From Melanocharis versteri (taxonomy: Eukaryota > Chordata > Aves > Passeriformes > Melanocharitidae): a stretch of DNA of 64,000 bases. The notes beneath the pieces were generated by a model. It was not told the origin of the DNA and made no database searches. It saw nothing but the letters and a program-made list of their open reading frames with translations. The position numbers were made by a program, and so were the translations under genes. This document shows, in pieces, positions 1 through 9,700 of the stretch; position 1 is the stretch's first letter; each line of letters opens with the position of its first letter. The DNA is taken from contig VZTG01008547.1 in the NCBI GenBank assembly GCA_013397845.1, positions 2,199,508-2,263,507 of the forward strand. The letters run 5' to 3'.

Positions 1-441
1 AGTAGGCTCTTCAGTTTTACTAAAATTCTGGGAATTCCCTAGCATCCTCACTACAGTTTTGCTTAATGGCACCTTCCAATTCACAATGTGAAATGAAATA
101 CCACATCTCTCTGAAACTGGTTATCCATGCACCAAGTGCACCAATGAACAGCATCAGTAGCCTCTTCCAATGAAGAACATGCATACTTGATACCAAAGCT
201 TAATCATTTTACATTAAAATTTTTCCCACTACTTTTAACCCCACACATGAGCACCAAGAGCTCTGCAAAATTCAAAATGGCTTCATCACCATTAGGCTGT
301 TCCTTATAGTATATTGAAAATGCCAAGCACTACTAAATATGAAGATGGACAAGAAAGTTGACGGCAGATGTCAACGTAGCTTATTTCAATGCTGGCAATA
401 AATCTGCACTCTTCTGAAACTGGTATAATGCTCATACTCAC
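1..441 (-). other. INPP4A: INPP4A intron 6 (partial)
   Basis: Intronic sequence downstream of coding exon 6, starting with the donor gtgagt at 441-436 and running off the left edge. I found no exon, repeat or RNA gene in it. Confidence 0.85.
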
Positions 442-553
442 CCTTCCATTAATTGTGTCAGGTGACCTTGTCACTGGAGGCCTTTGGTCAGATTTTTCCT
501 CCATCTGCCATCCAATAACTGTGATGTTACCTACACGGTCACTTTCAGCCGAC
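442..553 (-). CDS. INPP4A: INPP4A coding exon 6 (C2 end and linker)
   Basis: A 112-base exon reading SAESDRVGNITVIGW, then QMEEKSDQRPPVTRS and PDTINGR. It closes the C2 domain and enters the linker that precedes the helical region of INPP4A. The acceptor is tttgttgcag|g and the donor agg|gtgagt, ending in phase 0. The next exon (expected to continue with the segment after NGR) is not found in positions 1-441, so it lies outside the window and the gene is partial here. Confidence 0.97.
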
Positions 554-991
554 CTGCAACAAATACTCTGCGTTGAGATTTTTTTGGAGGAGGACCTGTT
601 CATCAACAAGGAAACACTTATAAAAGGCTATTAATCTTCAAACTTAAAGAACATTTTAAATAGGAAGCTTTTCAACTTCATTTGGAATAATTTTACAACA
701 GGTTAGTCCAACAGGAGAACATTCCCCTTATTCCATAAAGATGCTGCATGGAATTGAAGGCAGCTTAGGTAGTGCTCTGTGCTCAGCTTATACATTTGAG
801 GGTAATATGACAATGAGAAGAAATGCACGTATTCACACACTTTGATAATCAGAATATACTTTGTATCAAAATAAGAGAGTTTAATGAAGTCCATTTTCAA
901 TTTAGTCAAAAAATAAGAGGTTTTCATCACATCTTCAGCATGTTTTGAAGAATTAAGCATTAACACTTAAATGAAGGAAAATATTACAAAC
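554..991 (-). other. INPP4A: INPP4A intron 5
   Basis: A 438-base intron between coding exons 5 and 6, with GT at 991-990 and AG at 555-554. AT-rich, no repeat recognised. Confidence 0.9.
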
Positions 992-1071
992 CTTAGTGTT
1001 ATGTGCAACCTGTGGTACTTCTCCTGAAGAAGATCTTTTACAGTGAACGTCCCAGAACCCAACAAATACAT
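992..1071 (-). CDS. INPP4A: INPP4A coding exon 5 (C2 domain)
   Basis: An 80-base exon reading MYLLGSGTFTVKDLL, then QEKYHRLHITL, the continuation of the C2 domain. The human counterpart differs at only a few positions in this stretch, as far as I can recall it. The acceptor is ttctttcag|atg. The donor leaves AG of a split Arg codon (cta ag|gtttgt), completed by the G that opens exon 6. The length is not a multiple of three, so skipping would shift the frame. Confidence 0.96.
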
Positions 1072-2080
1072 CTGAAAGAAGATGAGTTCCAGAATTGTAT
1101 TTAACTTTACAATGAGCAAAGGCTTTGAACACAGCACTCAAGTCCGAAATACAATTATTATGCATAGAAGTCCAAGAGCAAAAACATAACTAAATATGCC
1201 ATACACAACTAATTAAAACCTCTTAACACTTAATACATTTGGTAATCTATAAAAATTTTTCTTTTACTGGAGGACAATATGCATTTTTGTTTCTCTAGGA
1301 TATGAGTGGAGGCACCTCAGTATAGATGAGCTTAGGCCAAGCAATGCAGGAACACTGAAAGCAATGACTGAACAGGGCTCAGGCTGCATCCTTGACCCAA
1401 ACTTGTCTCCACCTGAAGAACTTACCTCCTCTGGAGGTATTCATTTTTCCCTAGAGCTTCCCCATGAAGCACTGAACAGAGAGAGACAACTCTGCTGCCC
1501 CTGAGGAAGCCATGGAAGAGCAGACACATGGGGTCTGAAACGGTATTCTGGACAACAGTCTGAGAATAAATGGCCTGTATTGCCCACAGATCAAAGTAGT
1601 AACATGGGAGTGCTGACACTTAAAGTTTTTTCAGTAATGGAACAACCTTACCCCTGAACAAAATCTAATGTATCAGGGCAGGGTGATTTCTGGAATTTAG
1701 CTGCTCTGTTTCAAAGGACAGATTCATTATGGAATTTTGGCATAGGTTAGAAGCCTTGATTGGGGGTGTTGCATCCTATTCATTATCTAGTTCACTAAAG
1801 ATGTCCACGATGTAAGAGCACAAGTGACAGGACCTTTTACACTTAAATCCATGGTTTCCAAACTTGCTGCAGACAAGCCTTATTTGAAAAAACTGGCAAT
1901 GCTTCTCACTCTGCCAAACCAATCTCATTAGTTCCTCCTTTCCCTACTCATCTTGTTTTCTATACGATCAATGCTGCTATCCCTTTGTTTTCTTCCACAG
2001 AAGTTACTAATTTTATCTCTTTGCCTCTTGTTTCCTTGCTCCACACTGCCTGGGCAGGCAACAGAATAAAGAAAACTTAC
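1072..2080 (-). other. INPP4A: INPP4A intron 4
   Basis: A 1,009-base intron between coding exons 4 and 5, starting gtaagt at 2080 and ending ttctttcag at 1072. No element recognised inside. Confidence 0.9.
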
Positions 2081-2197
2081 TGTTCCCTGAGATCTATCTT
2101 TGACGTCATACACGGAGAGTTTGACTTGTGTCATCTGATTGATAAGAGAGTCTTGGAAAAAGGCAATGCTGCTTAGAAAGATAGGATTACTTGTTCC
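2081..2197 (-). CDS. INPP4A: INPP4A coding exon 4 (C2 domain)
   Basis: A 117-base, phase 0 to phase 0 exon. It reads GTSNPIFLSSIAFFQDS, then LINQMTQVKLSVYDVKDRSQ and GT, the core C2 strands including the VYDVKDRSQ segment typical of INPP4A. The acceptor is tgattacag|gga and the donor aca|gtaagt. It is separated from exon 3 by an intron of only 115 bases (2312-2198), short for a vertebrate gene but with normal ends. Confidence 0.97.
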
Positions 2198-2312
2198 CTG
2201 TAATCATAAAGAAAAAGCCAAAAGTTAATGTAAGGTGATATTTTTTAGGGAAGAAATGATTCCTGTGTTAGCTTCGATTTTAAATCTAACCCAGAAGTAC
2301 CTCAGCACTTAC

Positions 2313-2431
2313 CTCAATAATTTCTGTCTGTGCATGCTTCGTCCAGAATGCCTGGGGGGGTGTAGTTACACTCACTGCTACAAAACTATTTGGTTTTCGA
2401 TCTAGCGATGGAGTTAGCAGCTCACTGCAAG
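2313..2431 (-). CDS. INPP4A: INPP4A coding exon 3 (start of C2 domain)
   Basis: A 119-base exon encoding CSELLTPSLDRKPNSF, VAVSVTTPPQAFWTKH and AQTEIIE. This is the first part of the C2 domain, which in INPP4 proteins binds phosphoinositides and helps membrane recruitment. The acceptor is ctaaag|ct and the donor gag|gtaagtg (strong consensus), ending in phase 0. It contains a run of seven C within the Thr-Thr-Pro-Pro-Gln stretch (plus-strand G run at 2354-2360), in frame here. Confidence 0.97.
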
Positions 2432-3883
2432 CTTTAGGTATGCAACAGATAAATAAATTTAGATTAAGGACCTTTTTCATACTGCTGCAAGATTCTACAT
2501 TTTTATAAAACCACATTATATACGCTGAGCAATCAAGCCACAAAGGGCTTGGTTCTATTCATTCTACCACCACACTGTAAAAGCAGACATCACTCACCTT
2601 TGTGCATGCAAACAGTAAACATGCAATCAGATCAGTCTGGCTTCCAGCTCTAGAGCTGCAATTTAAACTTGTTCTCTTCTAATACATGCCTATCCACCCC
2701 CTGGCAAGCTCATTCTAAAAGCCCACATGCATAGGTTTTCCCCTGGGAATCTCATGAGCATGGCTGCATTTGATTAGAAGTCACGCTCCATTAAGCCCAT
2801 TATCAAATGACATTTGCCCAGGGAGAACCAACAGAAGCGCCTGAACATTGATCAAGTAGCACTACTGAGGAAAACCAGCTTGTAATTGTAAAATGACAGC
2901 AATTTATTTCCTCTAAAATGTTGCTGTGGATTTAACTGCTGGGAAAGGACTATGGTGAGCAGGAAACAACTTCCGAATTTCAATGAGCGACTCTACACAA
3001 TTACATTAAACTTCAGAGCCAAGTTCTATCTAGCTAGATACAGGTAACTACAGTGTGGTCCAACTCTGCTTCAGCTATGTGCAGGAAGTTAATTCTGAAA
3101 TTTACCTAAACAGCTTTGTAATTCTAGATACTTTTAATTTATCTGAAAAGAATTGAAGTACCTTATTCAGCTCTGAGAGTACTTGTCAAGATTATTACTC
3201 ATAACACAATTACACGCATCTGAGAAAATCTTCTGATTTTTCATTAGCACTCTGTTAAGAGCATAACCTTCCAAACACTAGTCCACTGTTAAGCCAAGAA
3301 AACCATCCTGCAGTTGAAAATGTGGACTGAATTTTCATGAAGAAAATATTTTTCACTTTTTCTTCAAGTGAGTCAAGTCAACGCACAAGCTTCTTGTCCA
3401 AATTCAACCACCTCAGAATTCAGGTCACTTCTGCGTCTCATGTTATCACTTGACAGCAAAGACCCCAGGAAAGGAGGTATGCGTAATTCGCAATTCTTAG
3501 AAAACATTCTGCCCTAAAATAGTGTTTCCAGCAAATCTTCAGTTTGCTTGAAGACCTGAACTGCTGATATACTGACACTGAAGACAGTTTCACATAAACA
3601 AAGTAAACACTGAATAATAATTTTCACATAGTAAACATTTAAAATTTTACAAGATCGATGTTTTAGTTACAGACTTTTAGAAACTCCACAAAATGAAACT
3701 GCTGGCTGCTTATCAAAAGATACTTTACAGACAGCGTGAAAATTCTACCACATCTCCATAAAAATCAGAGCAAAGTTGCAAACCTTACTATATGAAATGC
3801 ACTTCAAAATCAACACTTACAAAACCCCACACATATTCAACAGCAGGCGTCATTAAAACCAGCATAAAAATCATTAAGCCTAC
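2432..3883 (-). other. INPP4A: INPP4A intron 2
   Basis: A 1,452-base intron between coding exons 2 and 3, donor gtaggc at 3883 and acceptor ctaaag ending at 2432. No repeat or internal exon recognised. Confidence 0.9.
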
Positions 3884-3928
3884 CTAAACTGAACTCTAAA
3901 ATCGGCTCATCTGGATCCTGAATGTTTC
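3884..3928 (-). CDS. INPP4A: INPP4A coding exon 2
   Basis: A 45-base exon reading NIQDPDEPILEFSL, matching the INPP4A segment that leads into the C2 domain. The acceptor is tttacag|ga and completes the Gly codon split with exon 1. The donor is tta g|gtaggc and leaves one G, which exon 3 completes as Ala (g|ct). The length is a multiple of three, so skipping it would keep the frame; whether this happens cannot be seen from the sequence. Confidence 0.96.
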
Positions 3929-4759
3929 CTGTAAATCAGAAAAATTAACAAAAGATTAGCCAAGCATCACTGCCATGTGAATTCTTTCCTGAAGCTGCAA
4001 TCACACAGAGAAAGAAATTACATTTTATACAAAAAAAAATTTTCTTTAATTCAGTGAGCTATGATTGGTATTGAAAACATTTATCTGGTAATCCTTGGTA
4101 TCTAATAATTGTTTGGAAAACCTGGCATGATCTCAGTTTATAAAACATATTAAAATATGTAAAGCTATGTGAGATTATACGCAGTTTGGGAATATTAAAT
4201 GCTTAATCTCAATAGAAAACAACAGGATTAAAGCCTGAGCCACTATTAACTCCAAATTATTAAATCAGATATGTCTACTCTGTGGTAGTTAATAGGACAA
4301 AGTTTGAAAGTACCTGTCTCTCTCACTAATGAACGCAAGCCTCTGAGGGTTACAATCCTAATTTACTAACCATGAAACATAAGGGACATAAGCCTCAGCT
4401 CCCTGAACTCTCCCGAAAACTTTATACAATGTCAAACAAGGGGGTTGCCAAGACTCTTCCTAAACCTTGACATTATTTTGTTATTATATCCCCATTGCTT
4501 ATTTTTGAGTGATAAACATAACTACACAAAATCTAGCTTAATTTTTTTAATCTCTCTCTGATTTTAATGTTTTGTCTCTTTTAAAAGTAGTAAATTCAAG
4601 ATTTTTTAAAATTTTTAGTATAATTCCTTTATTTCATTACCTCCAGGTAACCAGACAGATCTAAATCTTCCGGCAATTAAAAGGAAAAAACCAACATTAG
4701 TACAAGGCAGATTCTGAAAGGAGCGGCAACAGAGCAATAGCTGACAGGAAGGTACAAAC
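3929..4759 (-). other. INPP4A: INPP4A intron 1 (between coding exons 1 and 2)
   Basis: An 831-base intron with donor gtttgt at 4759 and acceptor tttacag ending at 3929. AT-rich; nothing else recognised. Confidence 0.9.
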
Positions 4760-4865
4760 CTGTTAGAGAAAGGCCAACCATGTCAGAGGTGACATCAATG
4801 GTGGAGGCCCTCTGCACAGTGCGGGATTTGGCACCATGGCGGGGGCTGTGTTCTCTTGCTGTCAT
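4760..4865 (-). CDS. INPP4A: INPP4A coding exon 1 (start codon, N-terminal tail)
   Basis: This exon encodes the N-terminus of type I inositol 3,4-bisphosphate 4-phosphatase, a cytosolic and endosomal lipid phosphatase that removes the 4-phosphate of PI(3,4)P2 to give PI(3)P. The minus strand reads MTAREHSPRHGA, then RASTIDV and GLSLTG, which I recognise as the conserved vertebrate INPP4A start. The ATG lies at 4865-4863 with an A at -3. The exon ends after one nucleotide of a split Gly codon (g|gtttgt, intron from 4759), which the next exon completes with GA. The reading frame stays open upstream of the ATG to the acceptor (see the leader entry), so the start rests on similarity to the known protein rather than on an upstream stop. 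Coding exons 1-6 give about 193 residues of a protein of roughly 940-980; the catalytic CX5R domain is outside the window. Confidence 0.97.
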
Positions 4866-4917
4866 TTTCTCATGAAGAGCCCTTCTTTCCTTGCTGCTTG
4901 GCTTTACTGATGTTTGT
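4866..4917 (-). other. INPP4A: 5' leader part of the first INPP4A coding exon
   Basis: Sequence between the likely splice acceptor and the INPP4A ATG. A pyrimidine-rich stretch precedes an AG at 4919-4918, making 4917 the probable first exon base; a second AG at 4908-4907 would start the exon at 4906. There is no in-frame stop between the acceptor and the ATG (the frame reads QTSVKPSSKERRALHEK before the Met), so an N-terminal extension from an upstream exon is formally possible. The acceptor choice is inferred from consensus only. Confidence 0.6.
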
Positions 4918-6560
4918 CTCACAGAGTAGCAGAGAGCAGCAGGTTGTCTCCAACTGCTATTCCTCTGACATTACCATGCTAAGCAACAGAGAAAGCAAAA
5001 ACATACACCAAAATTTTAGGCTATGATCAGCTACAGTTCCTTTCAACAGCAGCAAACCTACTGCCATAAAACCACCTCAGGTCATTCAAATAAAATGCTC
5101 AAGGCAGATCCAATGCACAGTAACTCCATTTGCAAGAACTGTACATCTGTAGCATTTTACAGCAAATTGTTGGAAACTGGACCACGTGCAAGAAAGCTTT
5201 TCTGTCAGAGGATGGGGTTTAAGAGAGACACATTAACAGACCAGCTGCTCTTCTCCTTTGTCTAAGTTATTAAACCATCCTTAATGAAGTTTCCTGGTTT
5301 TCATAATCCCTGAGGAGTATAAGTAAATTTGTCAGATGGGGCCTCTGTCTGCAGAGGAAGGACTAGGGATAAGGACAAAGGGACAACAGGTCGGTAGAGC
5401 ACAGAACAAAAGGGCAGGAAATGCTGTCAGTGTCAGCACACTGTGTCGTTCTAGGCTCTACTGCCATGAGAAAGGGATAATGAAAACCATAAATAAAGAC
5501 TACTAGGCCAGAAAGAGGTTGAAATTCTGGGGTGGTGGTGGAAAGATAAACCAAAAAGGGATGCCTGCTAATGTGGCAGATGGCAGCATCTGTGCTTTTC
5601 CTCTGCCCTACACTTTTTTGGACTACAGACATCCATGACAGTTCTTCCCCTCACAAGGCCTATGAAGCAAAAAATTACAGCAGGAAAGAAACCCTAAAGA
5701 AAATTTGGTTTTGATTTTAAATGTGAACATTCCTTCAATCAGCCGTGCTAGCACTGCAGTTATGGAACTTTTGTATTTGTTTCTTACTATTATGAAAAAC
5801 TCCATTAATTTAGGAAGTGAGGAGTAAAATCTGATAAACCTGAAAGGTACTAATAGAGTGACTAACACCTGCACTGCAGCCCCTCGTTCATTCTACAAAA
5901 CACTTGAACCACACTGCAAAATGGGAGAATATTTATTTTCCTTTTAGGTTGATGGACCTAACAATGAGCAAGATGCATTCTAATTAAATAAAGCATTCAC
6001 CTTATATTTTGTTCTAAAACACCACTTTAAAGCTGTCTGAAGGCCTCCAAAGGAACATTCAACCTTCTTAACATAAGTCTCTGAATTTAACTAGTCAGCA
6101 TCTCCCTCTGGAGGATTCCCAAAGAATCTTTCTCTCTCCACGGAGTACTCAAGCTTCTTCTTAACTATCACTGCTTCACTGGACATCAAACATTCAAATG
6201 CAAGTTAAGCATCTAAGACAAGTGAATTGAACTCAGCCCTGGGCATCTACATCAGCTTAGGAATTAGATTTTAAATGAGGAGCTCATTCTAGGGAGGAAG
6301 GAATTTGGGCTGTGTCTACAAGACAGGCCAGTCTGTTGCCACTCAGAACTAAGAATTTGATTCAAGTCAGGTTTATATAATACGTCATAGGTCAATTCCA
6401 AATAGGAAAAAAAATAAATTCTAGAATGGAAGAAGCACAAATCGAGATCTCTGAACATCCCATCCCCAAAAGCTCTGAAACTCAGTGACAGTGTACAAAA
6501 CAACACTCTGCCTATAGATATAATTTCTGACAGCCAAAAATTAAAGCAGGCAGTTTTCCA
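4918..6560. other. Sequence upstream of the INPP4A start exon, no feature seen
   Basis: About 1.6 kb just upstream of the first coding exon. There is no CpG-rich promoter-like stretch, no repeat I can name and no convincing coding sequence. It is most simply the 3' end of a 5' intron of INPP4A, because a plausible splice acceptor ends at 4918. Confidence 0.55.
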
Positions 6561-6765
6561 AATCATAGTGAATAGTTGAGGTTGGATAAATTCTGGAGTT
6601 TATCTAATCCAACCCCTTTGCTCAAAGGAAGCTTCTCAGGACTGTGTCCACTTGGTTTTGGACAAGAACGTACCTCTCTGGCCAACGTGGTTGTTCCGAG
6701 GTTTGTTCCAAGGTTTTACACAGTAAAAAAGCCTTATTGTATTTATTAATGTTTAAATGGCTAGT
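6561..6765 (-). mobile_element. CR1 LINE fragment, old
   Basis: On the plus strand the sequence begins aatcatagtgaatagttgag and gttggataaattctggag, continues with ctaatccaacccctttgctc, a diverged tcaggactgtgtccacttgg, and later acagtaaaaaagccttattg. This is the order of motifs seen in a reverse-complemented CR1 3' region (3' tip, untranslated region, end of ORF2). The element therefore lies on the minus strand. Many substitutions and small gaps suggest an old copy. The right boundary is approximate. Confidence 0.75.
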
Positions 6766-9700
6766 GAATAACTGACCTTTCTCAAGTAGTACTGAATGTC
6801 CGAGTATTTGGTCAAATAAAACTTCCATCAAAATTCTTTGATGGTTTCCAAGGCTTTCCATTGTCCTATTTTTCCCTTCTTTCAGCAATAAGCTTTCCTT
6901 GGTTTGTTCTTTATATAATGTGATGTTTAACAGTCTGTAAGTCTATTAAACCTAACCGCCTGATTAAAAGACCTACAAAATGTACTTGCAGAGATTTAGA
7001 CAGGATGCCATCGTCCCTTCCCCCAAAATGTACAAATAACGTTTTAGAGAATAACTAACATGTTCACCACGGTACAGGTCAGACAGCAGTTAGGTTCAAG
7101 AGCCCAGACGCTTTTCAGCTAAAATCTCTGCAGTTGCTGACATCCTTAAAAAGGGTCAATCCGTGATAAGTTAAAAGACGGCCAGGTATCTAATTTTTTT
7201 GGAAGCTATTTTTATTTAAATATTACTGAGCATGGTAATTTTCCAAGGCTCTCTAAGATCTCAACTATTCATTTAAATTGCAGTATCAGTTTATCATCTA
7301 ATGATATATCTTTACATTACTTACAAGGATCATACTTACAGAGGGCTCTTTTCCTCATGTGGGGAGGGATTTTGTATATCATAATATCAGTTAAATCCAC
7401 ATCTAAAAAAATTAACAAAATAATAATAATAAATTCACAGTCTTTTTATACCGCATAAATCACAACCGGCGGGCGGGTACCATTCTCAGATTAACTGTAG
7501 ATTTAACTCTGATTACCAGTGCTCACAATAAAGTTTACTGAAAATAGAAAAACTGTATGATCTTCTACGGGACCTCACCCAGCACTAGTCGTGGCAATAC
7601 CCAGTCAGAGCAGGAGCACAAAGAAATAAGCTTATGCTGAAAAGGACGGACTTCAGGTCAGCATTTGGTGAGTGGGTAGAACAGCTGTAAGAAACATATG
7701 TTGACATGTTTACCAAAAGGCTTGGTGCTATTAAGAAAAAGGAATGTATATGATATGTTGAGTATAAGACAGCATTTGTTACTATACTTGCTTTTCTACA
7801 GCTAAAGTTTCAAAACATTGTTTGGAAGAGTTGTAACTGCTACTGTCACGAGAAAAGATCCTGTGTCAAAACACAGAAGTTCAAAAGATCAGGGTGTAGG
7901 TCTCTTACTCCATTGGGTGAAAATACTATGTGAGGGAGGCTTCTACAAACAGCTGGCAATGAGCATACAGTAGAAGTGAATTATTTTTAAGCTTACTACA
8001 GGTTAAATTAATGTTTGTATTTGATAAGGCTACCATCTCATTCAAGTACATTTACATTAAAAGGCTATGTCTTTTAAGACCTCCCATCTATCCCATTATT
8101 ACAGTAAAAGAAATTGGGAATTCCAGTCTCAGTTTCTTGCTTTAATCACCAGCCCTACCAATTAACCAAGACTGCTTAAGTATTTAATATGAGCTTTTAT
8201 CACTTACAGAAAGGTTTTATCTCACCTAAAGAACATAGGAGGCAGGCATCTGATCTCAACTCACCACTCAGGTTTTCTGTATAGTCAATGGTGAGATACA
8301 GGCACCTACAGAGAACAATTTTCCAAGGTAGGTGGGATGAGTCACTCCATGGAGATACTTCTCTCTAATTATAAAAATTATTTAGATGACTAGCTTAGTC
8401 CTGATGCTGCAGCTGGGCAAACTGGATCCTTCCCACAGTTATGCTAGCTCAGGCAGGGGTGAGTTCCCTTTACTCAATGCATAGCCAAACAACAGGTGCT
8501 CTGATCCCTCTCCTGAATGACAATTGTTTCAACAATTACAACCTTATGATCATGTTTTTGATAAAAATCAACAGATGTAGTATTCTTACCAAATTAAAGG
8601 CAGTATTAACAGATCACATAGTTTCCTTAGATGGTGCCTATCCTTAAATGAATAGTTTGCAAAGACTGGTACCACTCAAGCAGACAGCAATGCCAAAGGC
8701 TGATGTAATTCGTGTCAAGGCAACCTCTCCTGAAGATGGCATGACTTATCTACACATAGCCTTTGGCTTTGTCCATACTAAGACTGTAGACAGAGGATGT
8801 TGGCAAGTTGTGCAGCTTTGCACTTCATGAAGTTTTGCTGCAAGCCCAGTTTTCAACAGAAACGTGAGAAGCTGTTGTTGACCTCCAGTATCAGTGAAGG
8901 CCACATGCACAGTTCAGAAAAGGCTTCTGAACAAGCCTCCCTTCTCTTATGTGAATATTTATTTGGCACTCTATTAGCACAAAAGCATATGACCTGAAGA
9001 AAAGGTCTTCGTCTGATGCCACTTTTGCCCTGCTGCCCCCAGTCCTGTCAGTGGTGGAAAGCAAATGCCATCCTGCTCATCTACGTGGCCTCATGTCTTC
9101 TGGGATTGAAACTTTGAGACATTTGGTCTCACTCTGCTTGCAAAATCTCAAGCAAAAATGATGATCACCTCAGCCCCAGAATAAACCCCTGCTGATTAGT
9201 TTGTACAGCTACAAGCTAACATTCTCCTTATATCACCAATTGTTTTGGCAAAGTGCTTTGGTCTGTTCCCTTCGTGAAAAAAAATCATCTCCTACCAAAC
9301 TACCCCTTGAAACAAACGTGTGAGGTGAGATCAAACCTTATTTCAGCCTAACATCTACTTTTTTGACACTCCTTACACAACTGCAGGAAACAGTATTTTT
9401 CCAATTCACACATCAATAAGCAGGAGAAAGAGGATACTCCAATTACTCACTGAATCAAAGTCTACTTTGAGACTACTTTTCTACAGCCATAGCGCTCTCA
9501 GCTTTTGGCATTTGATCCAGTAAAGAGGCATACCGAAGCAAAAAATGCAACAGCAGTGCAAGTTTAAATGTTACTGATAGATCCACACGAAGAGAATAAC
9601 AGACAAAAAGGGAGAGTGTGACAGTTTCCTTAATACTTAAAAAAAAACAAAAGCAGATGTAATCCTACTGAAAGCTTACCATCATCTCCAAGAGGGTGTG

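Noticed and set aside
100..180. Minus-strand segment reading QRDVVF, resembling a motif from the distal part of INPP4A
   Set aside because: It would be in the wrong exon order, the match is only a few residues, and there are no proper splice sites, so it is coincidence.
8441..8997. Three consecutive plus-strand open frames
   Set aside because: No domain or homology recognised and no exon-type boundaries linking them.
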